DNA of 64,000 nucleotides from positions 186,001-250,000 of the forward strand of contig NZ_JADLZT010000006.1 of NCBI RefSeq assembly GCF_015453285.1, read 5' to 3'. The position numbers and the translations under genes are program-made. Under the pieces are notes generated by a model. It saw nothing but the letters and a program-made list of their open reading frames with translations. It searched no databases and had not been told where the DNA came from. This stretch comes from Lysobacter niastensis (GTDB lineage Bacteria; Pseudomonadota; Gammaproteobacteria; Xanthomonadales; Xanthomonadaceae). Shown piece after piece: positions 1-10,547 of the stretch; position 1 is the first letter of the stretch; each line of letters begins with the position of its first letter.

Positions 1-116
1 TCAAGGGACATCGCGCGCTCGGCGGCATGCGCGCTTCGATCTACAACGCGATGCCCGAGGAAGGCGTGCAGGCGCTAGCCGCCTTCATGCGCGACTTCCA
101 GCAACGGAACGGGTAA
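1..116 (+). CDS. serC: Phosphoserine aminotransferase, C-terminal end (partial)
   Basis: Only the last 37 residues are present; the reading frame enters from the left edge and ends at TAA. The tail reads [20 protein letters not shown], the usual C-terminal signature of SerC, the PLP enzyme of serine synthesis that converts 3-phosphohydroxypyruvate to phosphoserine. The position just upstream of pheA fits the serC-pheA-hisC-aroA order known from Pseudomonas and Xanthomonas supraoperons. The PLP lysine and the start lie outside the window, so catalytic integrity cannot be judged. Confidence 0.9.
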   Translation, partial: KGHRALGGMRASIYNAMPEEGVQALAAFMRDFQQRNG

Positions 117-172
117 GTGGCACAGCCGGCGCCTCGTGGGCGTCGGCTGCGGCCGCGTAAGGTAACGGGACA

Positions 173-1309
173 ATGAAAAGCAAGACTCCTAAAACGAAGC
201 AACCCGCCGAGAAAAAGGCGCCGGAGCAACCAGGCTTGGACCTGGCCACGCTGCGCGAGCGCATCGACGGCATCGATCGCCACATCCAGGAGCTGATCGC
301 CGAGCGCGCACAGTTCGCCAACCAGGTAGGCAAGGCCAAGGGCAAGCTGGCCGCCGCGGTCGATTATTACCGGCCAGAGCGCGAGGCCCAGGTCTTGCGC
401 CGTGTCGTCGACCGCAACGATGGCCCGCTCAACGACGAAGTGCTGGTGCGGCTGTTCCGCGAGATCATGTCGGCCTGCCTGGCGCAGCAGGAGCCCTTGA
501 AGATTGGCTACCTGGGGCCGGAAGGCACGCACTCGCAGCAGGCCGTCTACAAGCACTTCGGCCATTCGATCCACGGGTTGCCGCTGTCGAGCATCGAAGA
601 GGTGTTCCAGGAAGTGGAGGCGGGCCATGCCGACTTCGGCGTGGTGCCGGTGGAGAACTCCACCCAGGGCACGATCCAGTCGACCTTGGACATGTTCCTC
701 ACCTCGAAGCTGAAGATCTGCGGCGAGGTCGAACTTCGCGTTCACCAGCACCTGCTCTCGCGCAACGGCCGAATCGAGGATATCGAACGCGTCTACTCGC
801 ACCCGCAATCCTTCGCCCAGTGCAAGGCATGGCTGCGCCAGTACCTGCCCAAGGCGGAGAAGATCCCGGTTTCCAGCAACGCCGAAGCGGCGCGCCGGGC
901 GCGCAATGCCGAGGACGCCGCGGCCATCGCCGGCATCAGTGCCGCGAACGTCTACGGCCTGAAGTCCGTCGCTGGGCCGATCGAGGACCGGCCCGACAAC
1001 ACCACGCGCTTCCTGGTGATCGGTCGCGAGCTGTTTCCGCCCTCGGGCAACGACCGCACCTCGCTGCTGGTCTTCATCAAGGACCAGCCCGGCGCGCTCT
1101 ACCATGTGCTGGCACCGTTCGCGAAGCACGGCCTGAGCATGAACCGCATCGAGTCGCGGCCCGGCCACACCGGCCTGTGGCAGTACGCATTCTTCATCGA
1201 CGTCAGCGGTCACGTGCATGAGGAAGCGATGCGCCATGCAGTCGACGAACTCGACGAGTACGCGCAGGAAGTGAAGGTGCTGGGCTCGTACCCGGTCGCG
1301 ATCGCATGA
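173..1309 (+). CDS. pheA: Bifunctional chorismate mutase/prephenate dehydratase (P-protein)
   Basis: This cytoplasmic enzyme takes chorismate through prephenate to phenylpyruvate in phenylalanine synthesis. The 378 residues show three parts: an AroQ-type chorismate mutase helix bundle (about 23-105), a prephenate dehydratase domain starting near 109 (EGTHSQQAVY, and TTRF near 279), and a C-terminal ACT domain with PGAL and ESRP motifs that normally bind phenylalanine for feedback inhibition. A lysine-rich N-terminal extension of about 20 residues precedes the mutase domain. It starts 56 bp after serC and its stop overlaps the hisC start (ATGA), so pheA-hisC-aroA are probably translationally coupled. 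Length and domain order are normal for the family. Confidence 0.96.
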   Translation: MKSKTPKTKQPAEKKAPEQPGLDLATLRERIDGIDRHIQELIAERAQFANQVGKAKGKLAAAVDYYRPEREAQVLRRVVDRNDGPLNDEVLVRLFREIMSACLAQQEPLKIGYLGPEGTHSQQAVYKHFGHSIHGLPLSSIEEVFQEVEAGHADFGVVPVENSTQGTIQSTLDMFLTSKLKICGEVELRVHQHLLSRNGRIEDIERVYSHPQSFAQCKAWLRQYLPKAEKIPVSSNAEAARRARNAEDAAAIAGISAANVYGLKSVAGPIEDRPDNTTRFLVIGRELFPPSGNDRTSLLVFIKDQPGALYHVLAPFAKHGLSMNRIESRPGHTGLWQYAFFIDVSGHVHEEAMRHAVDELDEYAQEVKVLGSYPVAIA

Positions 1310-2475
1310 GCGCGCCAGCGATCCACGGCAGCGACGATCGCGCCGATTTCGACGAGGCCTGGTTCGCGGCACGTGCGCAACCGGGCGTGCAACGCCTGCG
1401 CGCCTACGATCCGGGGCACGACCTGGTGGCATTGCGCCGCAGATTCGGCGAATCGCAGCTGGTCGAGCTGGGGTCCAACGAGAATCCCTACGGCCCGTCG
1501 CCTGCGGCCAGGCAGGCGATCGTCGAGCAGTTGCACGCGATCCATCGCTATCCCGATCCGCTCGGTGGCGACTTGAAGCGGGCGCTGGCGGCGAAGCATG
1601 GCGTGCTGACGTCGCAGATCCTGCTGGGCAATGGATCGCATGAGTTGCTGATGCTGCTGGGCCAGGTGTTTGCCGGACCGGGTGACGAGGTCGTGTTCTC
1701 GCGCTACGGATTTGCCGTGTTCGCGCTGTCGACGCAGGCCGCCGGTGCCACCGCGCGCGTGGTCGAAGCGCTGCCGCGCGAGCATCTCCTGATGCCGCTT
1801 GGCCATGATCTCGAAGCGATCGCATCCTCCATTACCGCGCAGACCAGGCTGGTCTACCTGGCCAATCCGAACAATCCGACCGGCACCTGGTTTGGACGGG
1901 AAGCGTTCGCGGCGTTCATGGCCCGCGTCCCGCGCGAGGTCATCGTCGTGATGGACGAGGCCTATGCCGAAATGGCCGATGCCGACTCGGACGCGGCGAC
2001 TGCGCTGCCCTGGCTGGCCTCGCATCCCAACCTGGTACTGACTCGAACCTTCAGCAAGGCGTACGGGCTGGCCGGATTGCGCGTGGGTTACCTCATTGGC
2101 GCGCCCGGTCTGGTCGCGGTAATGGAGCGGTTGCGCGAGAGTTTCAACGTCAACGGTCCGGCACTCGCCGCCTGCGAGGCGGCGCTGGGCGACGACGAGC
2201 ACCAGCAATGGGCCTGCGCGCAGAATGCCGGGCAGCGAGCCGCTCTCAGCGCAGCTTTGGCATCGCGAGGATTGAAGGTCTATCCGTCGCAGACCAATTT
2301 TGTACTGGCCGAGTTCGGCCCGCGTACAGCGCAGATCGAGACCGCGCTGGTGTCGCGGGGCGTGGTGCTGCGGCCGATGGCGGGCTATGGGCTCGCCGAC
2401 TGCCTGCGCATCACTGTCGGTACCGACGACGAGAATCGTCGCCTGCTGGCGGCCATCGACGCGGTGCTGGAATGA
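1306..2475 (+). CDS. hisC: HisC-type aminotransferase (histidinol-phosphate/aromatic)
   Basis: A class I/II PLP aminotransferase of 389 residues. The Schiff-base lysine is K251 in TFSKAYGLAGLR, and SNENPYGPS near the N terminus is typical of HisC. It lies between pheA and aroA, with 4-bp ATGA overlaps on both sides, instead of in a his operon. In related supraoperons this copy (HisC2/HisHb) is thought to act mainly on aromatic keto acids, making phenylalanine and tyrosine from phenylpyruvate and 4-hydroxyphenylpyruvate, while keeping histidinol-phosphate activity. That specificity is inferred from context; the family assignment is read from sequence. Confidence 0.92.
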   Translation: MSAPAIHGSDDRADFDEAWFAARAQPGVQRLRAYDPGHDLVALRRRFGESQLVELGSNENPYGPSPAARQAIVEQLHAIHRYPDPLGGDLKRALAAKHGVLTSQILLGNGSHELLMLLGQVFAGPGDEVVFSRYGFAVFALSTQAAGATARVVEALPREHLLMPLGHDLEAIASSITAQTRLVYLANPNNPTGTWFGREAFAAFMARVPREVIVVMDEAYAEMADADSDAATALPWLASHPNLVLTRTFSKAYGLAGLRVGYLIGAPGLVAVMERLRESFNVNGPALAACEAALGDDEHQQWACAQNAGQRAALSAALASRGLKVYPSQTNFVLAEFGPRTAQIETALVSRGVVLRPMAGYGLADCLRITVGTDDENRRLLAAIDAVLE

Positions 2476-3794
2476 GCACGCCGCCGCAGGCCTGGAACGC
2501 CCGTCGCGGCAGTCCTCTGCGCGGCAGCCTGCGTGTGCCGGGCGACAAGTCGGTGTCGCACCGGGCGATCATGCTCGGCGCCCTTGCCGAAGGTACGACG
2601 CACGTCACCGGTTTCCTCGAAGGCGAGGACACGCGGGCGACGGCGCGGGTGTTCGAGCAACTGGGCGTGCGCATCGAGACTCCCAGCGCCAACGAACGCA
2701 TCGTCCATGGTGTCGGCCTGCACGGCCTGACGGGCAGTACCGGCCCGCTCGACTGCGGAAACGCTGGTACCGGCATGCGCCTGCTGGCAGGCGTGTTGGC
2801 CGGTCAGGCATTCGACAGTCTGCTGGTTGGTGACGAGTCGCTTTCGAAGCGGCCGATGCGCCGCGTGATCGAGCCGCTGGAACGCATGGGGGCCGTCATC
2901 GCTTCGGAACCCGGTGGCTTGCCTCCGCTGCGCATCGAGGGCGCACGAACGTTGCGGGGCGTCGAGTACACGCTGCCGGTGGCCAGTGCGCAGGTGAAAT
3001 CCGCCCTGCTGCTGGCGGGGTTGTATGCGCAGGGAGAGACGGTGGTTCGCGAGCCACACCCGACACGCGATTACACCGAGCGCATGCTCGCTGCGTTTGG
3101 CTGGCCAATCGAGTACGCATCCGGGTTTGCCCGCCTGCAGGGCGGCCATCGGCTCCAGGCGCGCACCGTGAGCGTGCCCGCCGATTTCTCGTCAGCGGCT
3201 TTCTTCCTGGTGGCGGCGAGCATCGTTCCAGGCTCGGAGCTTCGGCTGGAGGCGGTCGGCATGAACCCGCGGCGCACCGGTTTGCTCACCGCATTGCGTT
3301 GGATGGGAGCCGATATCCGCGAGGAAAACGTGAGCGAGGCGGGCGGCGAGCCGGTCGCCGATCTCGTCGTGCGGCATGCGCAGCTGCGGGGCATCGAGAT
3401 CGGCGGAGAACTGGTGCCGGACATGATCGACGAGTTTCCGGCGCTGTTCGTCGCCGCAGCCTGCGCCGAAGGCGCTACCGTCATCCGCGACGCCGCCGAA
3501 CTGCGCGTCAAGGAGTCGGATCGCATCGCCGCGATGGCGGCAGGCATGCGTGCGCTGGGTATCGAGGTCGAGGAGCATCCCGATGGCGCCACCATCGTTC
3601 CGGGCAGGCTGACAGGTGGCGCGATCGACAGCCGCGGCGACCATCGCATCGCGATGAGCTTCTCGGTGGCGGCGCAATGCGCCAGTGCCGACGTCCGGAT
3701 CCATGACATCGCCAATGTCGCGACCTCGTTCCCGGGATTCGAGGTGCTGGCGCGCGGGATTGGCATGCAAGTGGGTGTCGAAGCCGAGAACTGA
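2472..3794 (+). CDS. aroA: 3-phosphoshikimate 1-carboxyvinyltransferase (EPSP synthase)
   Basis: The sixth step of the shikimate pathway: transfer of enolpyruvyl from PEP to shikimate-3-phosphate. The 440 residues carry the N-terminal substrate motif GDKSVSHRAI (K26), the LDCGNAGTGMRLLAG glycine-rich PEP loop, the arginine-rich SLSKRPMRR stretch and the late LKESDR-like block (RVKESDRIAAM). I chose the ATG that overlaps the hisC stop by 4 bp; an in-frame opening continues upstream inside hisC but has no family similarity. It ends the serC-pheA-hisC-aroA cluster. In Pseudomonas and E. coli cmk-rpsA follow at once, but here they lie about 31 kb away. Confidence 0.96.
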   Translation: MSTPPQAWNARRGSPLRGSLRVPGDKSVSHRAIMLGALAEGTTHVTGFLEGEDTRATARVFEQLGVRIETPSANERIVHGVGLHGLTGSTGPLDCGNAGTGMRLLAGVLAGQAFDSLLVGDESLSKRPMRRVIEPLERMGAVIASEPGGLPPLRIEGARTLRGVEYTLPVASAQVKSALLLAGLYAQGETVVREPHPTRDYTERMLAAFGWPIEYASGFARLQGGHRLQARTVSVPADFSSAAFFLVAASIVPGSELRLEAVGMNPRRTGLLTALRWMGADIREENVSEAGGEPVADLVVRHAQLRGIEIGGELVPDMIDEFPALFVAAACAEGATVIRDAAELRVKESDRIAAMAAGMRALGIEVEEHPDGATIVPGRLTGGAIDSRGDHRIAMSFSVAAQCASADVRIHDIANVATSFPGFEVLARGIGMQVGVEAEN

Positions 3795-3951
3795 TGACGT
3801 TCTCGGATCGAACACGCTGTTTGGAGTAGAGTTTCGACCCGAAGGGAGGGCCGGCTGGCGCCTTCGGAGGACAAGGAAGCCGTGATTCACGGCCGTACAG
3901 GATGGATGTGATAGGAAATCATGCCCTGCAATAACCAACAGGTAGTTTGAG

Positions 3952-5583
3952 ATGACCGGACCTGACATGCCGGCATCGACGAGCACCGCCGTGAACGATT
4001 ACGCGCCAGGTATTCCGCAGTCCGGTGAGGCTGGCAGCCGTACCCGGAGAAGGGGCGCACGCCTGCGTCTGCCCGATCTGCCGTTGGACGTGCCGGGTTG
4101 GCTGATGCGCCTGGCCATGGCGGCGATGGCGTTCATGGCTTTTTTTTCGATGACCAACTTCGGTTGGCAGCTGAGGCCGGAGCATGGCGGGTACATGCTG
4201 CTGGTCGCGCTGCTGATGGCGGGCGTGCGTCCCTGGCGTGAGTTGGCCGCACAGCCGGCGGCGCAGGCTGTGCTCGTGTTTTCGGGCTTCCTGGTGCTGC
4301 AGGCTGCCTATGTGACCTGGGTGGAGCCCGCGGATCCCGCGTGGGGCTTCCCGGAACAACTCACCACGGCGAGCAAGCTGGTCCGTCTGGGGGCTTTCAG
4401 TTGCTTTCTCGGCTGGTGGCTGTCCCTTGTGCCCAGGGCCATCCCGTATCTGTTCGTCCTGATGGTGCTCGGCCTGTTGTCCAGCGTATTGATCTTCATG
4501 CCCTGGACCGACCTCGCCGCGGTGATCGATGGACAGCTGAGGCCGAGTTTCCGCATTCCCGAGAACCTTGCCGGCCAGCTGGCCGCCGTCGCGGGATGGC
4601 TCGCGGTGTGCATGATGGCCGCGCTCTGGTTTCGTCGCCCTACGCGCGAACGTAGAGCGACCCTGATCGCCGGGTTCCTGGTCGCCTATCTGGGGTGCCT
4701 GTGTGCGCTGCTGATCTCGCAGTCGCGGGGCGCCTGGCTGGCGTTCGCGGTCACACTGCCGATCGTCGCTGTCGGGCTATGGTGGATGCGCGGCGGACGC
4801 GGTTTTTCGACAAAGGCGTGGCCGCCGTTGTTGATGGTGGTGGTCACAACCGCGGTACTGCTGTTCGGCGGACGCGACATCCTGTCGGTGAGGCTTTCGA
4901 CGGCTACCCGGCTGCTGGATGTGGAGTCAACGACAGTTCCGGCCGTGGACGCGCCGGCCCAAGCAAAGCAGGCGTCGCTTGTACCGGCTCCGTCTCCCGC
5001 TGCAGGAAAAGTTGTGGGTGCGCCCAGCGCTCCGCCTGCCGAGCAGGCCATCGCATCGACGGCAAACGAGGCGATTCAGGCACCGGTAAAGCCTGTGGCA
5101 CAGGTCGCGCCCACGCCGCCCGGGCTTGCGCAGTCCGATGTCGTGGCCATCAAGGCCGTGAGTGTCCGGATGCAGCTCTACGAACTGGGTATGGAGAAGT
5201 GGCATGAGCGACCGTGGCTCGGCTGGGGCATGCGAACCACGCATACCTTGATCGAGAAAGCCAGGTTCGACACCGGTGTGCCACACGTGCATCTCCACAA
5301 CGCCTATCTCGATACGCTCGTCGGAATCGGGCTGGTGGGAGCGACGCTGTTGATGCTTGTGTTCGCGCTGCTGATGCGCGAACTGGTGCTGGCCTGGCGA
5401 GCGGGCCTCCTCACGACGGCCACGCTCTGGGTGTTCGGTGGGTGCTTCGGCATCGTGCTGGTGGCCAACGCCTTCGATTCGCTGCTGTGGCGATTCGAGT
5501 ACTCGCGCGCCCCGCTGGAAATACTGTTCGGGTGCTGTATCGCCTATGGGCTGATCCGTCGCCGCGCCACGGCGAAGTCCTGA
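3952..5583 (+). CDS. O-antigen ligase/Wzy_C family polytopic membrane protein
   Basis: A 543-residue inner-membrane protein with about ten hydrophobic segments. The Wzy_C signature SQSRGAWLAF follows a membrane segment near residue 250, and a conserved HVHLHNAYLDTLVGIGLVG stretch lies after the long periplasmic loop. The family joins or polymerises glycans (WaaL ligase, Wzy polymerase). The big loop (about 325-400) is unusual: it is dominated by alanine, proline, valine and glutamine rather than folded sequence. A 157-bp gap separates it from aroA, so it probably has its own promoter. No sugar-transferase genes sit beside it. WaaL, Wzy or a PglL-like oligosaccharyltransferase cannot be told apart from sequence alone. 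Confidence 0.8.
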   Translation: MTGPDMPASTSTAVNDYAPGIPQSGEAGSRTRRRGARLRLPDLPLDVPGWLMRLAMAAMAFMAFFSMTNFGWQLRPEHGGYMLLVALLMAGVRPWRELAAQPAAQAVLVFSGFLVLQAAYVTWVEPADPAWGFPEQLTTASKLVRLGAFSCFLGWWLSLVPRAIPYLFVLMVLGLLSSVLIFMPWTDLAAVIDGQLRPSFRIPENLAGQLAAVAGWLAVCMMAALWFRRPTRERRATLIAGFLVAYLGCLCALLISQSRGAWLAFAVTLPIVAVGLWWMRGGRGFSTKAWPPLLMVVVTTAVLLFGGRDILSVRLSTATRLLDVESTTVPAVDAPAQAKQASLVPAPSPAAGKVVGAPSAPPAEQAIASTANEAIQAPVKPVAQVAPTPPGLAQSDVVAIKAVSVRMQLYELGMEKWHERPWLGWGMRTTHTLIEKARFDTGVPHVHLHNAYLDTLVGIGLVGATLLMLVFALLMRELVLAWRAGLLTTATLWVFGGCFGIVLVANAFDSLLWRFEYSRAPLEILFGCCIAYGLIRRRATAKS

Positions 5584-5587
5584 CGGC

Positions 5588-7652
<2,065 letters not shown>

Positions 7653-7673
7653 TGCGCGCATCCCACCGGAAGT

Positions 7674-7703
7674 AAAAAAACGGGCCCGCATTGCGGGCCC
7701 GTT
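7674..7703 (-). terminator. Intrinsic terminator of azoR
   Basis: An 11-bp perfect GC-rich stem (AACGGGCCCGC against GCGGGCCCGTT) with a 3-nt loop. Read on the minus strand it is followed by a run of seven T, so it serves the minus-strand azoR gene. On the plus strand no T run follows, so any effect on serS transcripts would be weaker. Confidence 0.85.
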
Positions 7704-7754
7704 GCGCGACCGGCGCATCCTGGGGAGGGAGGAAGCCGGTCGAGCGGGTCAGGC

Positions 7755-8336
7755 TCAGGCAGCAGCGCGCAGCGGCTCCGGCAGCGAGGCGCGGGCCGCA
7801 GCCAGCGCGTCGGCGCGATGCTGGTCCGAATAGGCGACGCCTTCGGCGCGGACGATCTCGATATCGGTGATGCCGAGGAAGCCGAACACGTGGCGCAGGT
7901 AGGCCTCCTGGAAGTCGGCCGGGCTGGAGTCGCCGTAGATGCCGCCGCGACCGCTGACGACAACCACGCGCTTGCCGCCCGCGAGGCCCTTCGGGCCGTT
8001 CTCGTCGTACTTGAAGGTCTTGCCGGCCACCGCGACGCGGTCGATCCAGGCCTTCAGCGTCGAGGGAATTCCGAAGTTGTAAAACGGCGCGCCGATCACC
8101 ACTACATCCGCAGACAGGAACTGATCCATCACGGCGGCAGCGTCAGCAGCCTCGGCGGCATCGGCCTGGGCCAGCGAACGGCCGGTCAGGTGGGGGATCG
8201 GGTTGCTGTCCAGGTCGCGGTATTCGACGGTCAGCCCCGGGTGGGCCTCCTGCCAGCGGGCGGCGACCGCCGCGCTCAGTTCACGGGTCACCGAATTGGC
8301 GCCGAGGGCGCTGGAATCGAGGTGCAGGAGCTTCAT
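7755..8336 (-). CDS. azoR: FMN-dependent NADH-azoreductase
   Basis: A 193-residue flavodoxin-fold quinone/azo reductase (AzoR, formerly AcpD) that carries out two-electron reduction of quinones and azo compounds with NADH. Family marks are the N-terminal phosphate-binding loop (LLHLDSSALGANSVTREL), GAPFYNFGIPSTLKAWIDR and the active-site region VVVVSGRGGIYGD. The ATG chosen follows an AGAGG ribosome-binding site; 16 extra in-frame residues upstream lack similarity. It is divergent from a LysR gene across 118 bp, the usual layout for an inducible reductase controlled by that regulator. Confidence 0.92.
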   Translation of the reverse strand: MKLLHLDSSALGANSVTRELSAAVAARWQEAHPGLTVEYRDLDSNPIPHLTGRSLAQADAAEAADAAAVMDQFLSADVVVIGAPFYNFGIPSTLKAWIDRVAVAGKTFKYDENGPKGLAGGKRVVVVSGRGGIYGDSSPADFQEAYLRHVFGFLGITDIEIVRAEGVAYSDQHRADALAAARASLPEPLRAAA

Positions 8337-8413
8337 GGGGGGGCCTCTTTGGCTGGATGCGGCGGGCGCCGCGTTGGAGATCAAGTTAGGTTGTTGCCCC
8401 CGTGGGATAAAGC

Positions 8414-8426
8414 TGGTCCAATACCA
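8414..8426. promoter_or_regulatory. Candidate LysR-type operator (T-N11-A dyad)
   Basis: TGGTCCAATACCA has TGGT/ACCA arms and fits the T-N11-A LysR box exactly. It lies between the divergent azoR and LysR genes. A second dyad, TTCC-N6-GGAA, lies at 8434-8447 just before the LysR start. No binding data; call based on symmetry and position. Confidence 0.4.
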
Positions 8427-8454
8427 CTAACCGTTCCGATTTTGGAATTATGCC

Positions 8455-9462
8455 ATGCAAGACCTCAACGACCTCTATTACTTCGCGATGGTGGTCGACC
8501 ACGGCGGATTCGCCGCGGCCGAGCGCGCACTGGGTATTCCGAAGTCGCGACTGAGCCGGCGCATCAGCCAGCTCGAGACCGACCTGGGCGTGCGCCTGCT
8601 ACAGCGTTCCACCCGCCGCTTCGCCGTGACTGACGTGGGGAACAGCGTCTACCGGCATGCCCAGTCGATGTTGGCCGAGGCGCAGGCCGCGCATGAGGTG
8701 GTCGACCGGCTGAGTGCCGAGCCGCGTGGTGTGATCCGGGTCAGCGTCCCCGTCGGATTGGCGCAGCAGCACATGCCCAAGCTGTTGCCGGAGTTCCTGG
8801 CGCGCTATCCGCAGGTGCGCGTGCAACTGCTGGTCAGCAACCGCCGCGTGGACATCATCAACGAAGGCATCGACGTCGCCCTGCGCGTGCGCTCCAAGCT
8901 CGACGATGACGGGAGCCTGGTGATGCGCAGCTTCGGCCAGATCCAGGAACTGCTGGTCGCCAGTCCGGACTACCTGCGCCGCATGGGCCGGCCGCAGAAC
9001 CCCGACGAACTTTCCGACCACGTCACGCTCAGCATGAGCGAGGACGATGCGCGCCAGCGCTGGGAACTGCACGGTCCCGACGGCGACGTGCGCCGTGTCG
9101 AACTGAAGCCGCGCGTGATGGGCTTCGATTTTCCGATGCTGATGGCGCTCGCGCAGCAGGGCGTCGGTATCACGCTGCTGCCGGAAACGATCTGCGGCGA
9201 CGCGGTGCGTCGTGGCGAACTCGAAGTGGTCCTGCCGTACTGGCGCCTGCCACAGGGCATCTTCCACGCCGTGTTTGCGTCGCGCCGCGGCCTGTTGCCG
9301 GCGGTCCGCGTCTTCATCGACTACATCGCCGAGAAGGCGCCGGCCCTGGTCGAATCGGCCCGCCTGCAATGCAGCGACATCAAGGGCGCACCGTGCCCGG
9401 AAGGGATCAAGGCCGCGACGGGGGCCGCGACCGCCGAACCTCGCATTCCCTCGCAGGCGTGA
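8455..9462 (+). CDS. LysR-family transcriptional regulator
   Basis: A 335-residue LysR protein. Residues 1-60 form the winged helix-turn-helix (ALGIPKSRLSRRISQLETDL), followed by the linker helix and a periplasmic-binding-protein-like effector domain (about 95-300). The pattern LNDLYYFAMVVDHGGFAAAERALG is shared with LysR regulators found beside azoreductase, pirin or quinone reductase genes. Divergent orientation to azoR suggests control of that gene and of itself through the shared intergenic dyads. The effector is unknown. The last 25 residues form an alanine-rich tail typical of GC-rich genomes. Confidence 0.9.
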   Translation: MQDLNDLYYFAMVVDHGGFAAAERALGIPKSRLSRRISQLETDLGVRLLQRSTRRFAVTDVGNSVYRHAQSMLAEAQAAHEVVDRLSAEPRGVIRVSVPVGLAQQHMPKLLPEFLARYPQVRVQLLVSNRRVDIINEGIDVALRVRSKLDDDGSLVMRSFGQIQELLVASPDYLRRMGRPQNPDELSDHVTLSMSEDDARQRWELHGPDGDVRRVELKPRVMGFDFPMLMALAQQGVGITLLPETICGDAVRRGELEVVLPYWRLPQGIFHAVFASRRGLLPAVRVFIDYIAEKAPALVESARLQCSDIKGAPCPEGIKAATGAATAEPRIPSQA

Positions 9463-9495
9463 GAGAATGCGCGGCCGCCCGCAAGGCGGATCACC

Positions 9496-9585
9496 GGAGA
9501 GATGGCCGAGTGGTTTAAGGCAGCGGTCTTGAAAACCGCCGAAGGGTCAAACCTTCCGTGGGTTCGAATCCCACTCTCTCCGCCA
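9496..9585 (+). tRNA. tRNA-Ser (anticodon UGA)
   Basis: A 90-nt class II tRNA. The acceptor stem GGAGAGA pairs with TCTCTCC, the anticodon loop CTTGAAA carries TGA, a long variable arm (about 9540-9558) identifies serine, the T loop reads GGTTCGAATCC, and the CCA end is encoded. A GAGAAT -10-like box at 9463-9468, overlapping the LysR stop, would give a start about 20 nt before the mature 5' end. No integrase or attachment-site duplication is seen next to it. Confidence 0.97.
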
Positions 9586-9594
9586 CGGATGCTT

Positions 9595-9625
9595 GAAGCC
9601 CGCCTTTCGGCGGGCTTCGTTTTTT
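9595..9625 (+). terminator. Intrinsic terminator of tRNA-Ser
   Basis: A 10-bp perfect stem (GAAGCCCGCC / GGCGGGCTTC) with a TTTC loop, followed by GTTTTTTC. It lies 10 nt after the tRNA CCA end. Confidence 0.93.
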
Positions 9626-9653
9626 CTGAGCCAGCTAACGGTCAGCACGGCTT

Positions 9654-10463
9654 TCAGCGGCTCTCGAACAGCTTGTTGAGCGCGCCATAGTCCATCGCCG
9701 TGGTTGCACCGGCATCGAGCCGTCCGCTTCGAAGAAACGTCTCCGCCAGATGCCGTGTCTGGCCGTAACCGAACTCCGCCAGGTCCGAGCCCGCGCTCAG
9801 GCGGCGAACACCGAGCGAAGCCAGTGCGTCGATATCGGGAAGCTGTGGTCGCAGCAACAGGTTGAGCGGCAGGCCTGCCTGGGCGGTGACGGCGGCGATC
9901 TCGTCACGGTCGGCCAGGCCCGGCACGAACAGGCCGTCCGCGCCTGCGTCGCGATAACGGGCTGCACGCGAAAGCGTGGGCTCGACGCGCGCGCCGGGAG
10001 CGGCCAGCGCGCGCAGGTAGATATCGGTGCGTGCATTGATGAAGACGTTCGTGCCTGCACGCGCGCAAGCGCGCTTGATGTGCTCGATCTTCGCGCAGAG
10101 CAGGTCGGGCGGGGAGGCGCCGTCTTCCAGGTTGATGCCCGCGACGCCGGCATCGGCGAGGCGCGCGACGGTGTCGGCCACCGTCGCAGGATCGTCGGAG
10201 TAACCGCCTTCGACATCCACCGTCAGCGGAACGCGGATCACACGCAGGATGTCGGCCACGGTCGCCGCCAGCCGCGTCACCGGCAGATGATCGCCGTCCC
10301 CATATCCGTGCGACCACGCCACGCCTGCGCTGGTCGTGGCGATGGCCTTCGCTCCCAGGCTTTCAATCAGGCGCGCCGTGCCGGCGTCCCAGGCGTTGGC
10401 CAACAGCAGTATTCCGTCCTGGTGCAGGCGGCGGAAGCTTTCGAAGCCGGAAGCGGTATCCAT
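9654..10463 (-). CDS. Isocitrate lyase/PEP mutase family protein
   Basis: A 269-residue single-domain TIM-barrel enzyme of the PEP mutase/isocitrate lyase superfamily. Visible landmarks are the N-terminal ANAWDAGTARLIESLGAKAI, the metal-site strand VDVEGGYSDDP near residue 84-94, and AGINLEDG near 118. It lacks the KKCGH catalytic cysteine loop of isocitrate and 2-methylisocitrate lyases. It is therefore more likely an oxaloacetase/phosphonomutase-like member of the subgroup often labelled 'phosphonomutase' or carboxyvinyl-carboxyphosphonate phosphorylmutase. The substrate cannot be named. It lies downstream of the M28 peptidase gene on the same strand, with a hairpin in the 84-bp gap. Confidence 0.85.
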   Translation of the reverse strand: MDTASGFESFRRLHQDGILLLANAWDAGTARLIESLGAKAIATTSAGVAWSHGYGDGDHLPVTRLAATVADILRVIRVPLTVDVEGGYSDDPATVADTVARLADAGVAGINLEDGASPPDLLCAKIEHIKRACARAGTNVFINARTDIYLRALAAPGARVEPTLSRAARYRDAGADGLFVPGLADRDEIAAVTAQAGLPLNLLLRPQLPDIDALASLGVRRLSAGSDLAEFGYGQTRHLAETFLRSGRLDAGATTAMDYGALNKLFESR

Positions 10464-10490
10464 GCGTTTGTTCTCCGATGCGAGGGGGGG

Positions 10491-10512
10491 GCGCGGGCAT
10501 CATCACCCGCGC
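10491..10512. other. Small GC-rich inverted repeat
   Basis: GCGCGGG and CCCGCGC flank an 8-nt loop in the gap between the M28 peptidase and the PEP-mutase-like gene. No T run follows on either strand, so it may be an RNA-stabilising hairpin or weak terminator rather than a full intrinsic terminator. Confidence 0.4.
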
Positions 10513-10547
10513 GATGCGGTGGCGCCCGCCATTTTCGGACGGCGATG

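Noticed and set aside
9502-9690. Short open frame over the tRNA-Ser gene
   Set aside because: It only reads through the tRNA and its terminator.
9496-9700. Possible genomic island or attachment site at tRNA-Ser
   Set aside because: tRNA genes are common integration sites, but no integrase, no repeated tRNA 3' end and no compositional change follow.
9654-10463. 2-methylisocitrate lyase (prpB) assignment
   Set aside because: The KKCGH catalytic loop is absent and no prpC or acnD gene is adjacent.
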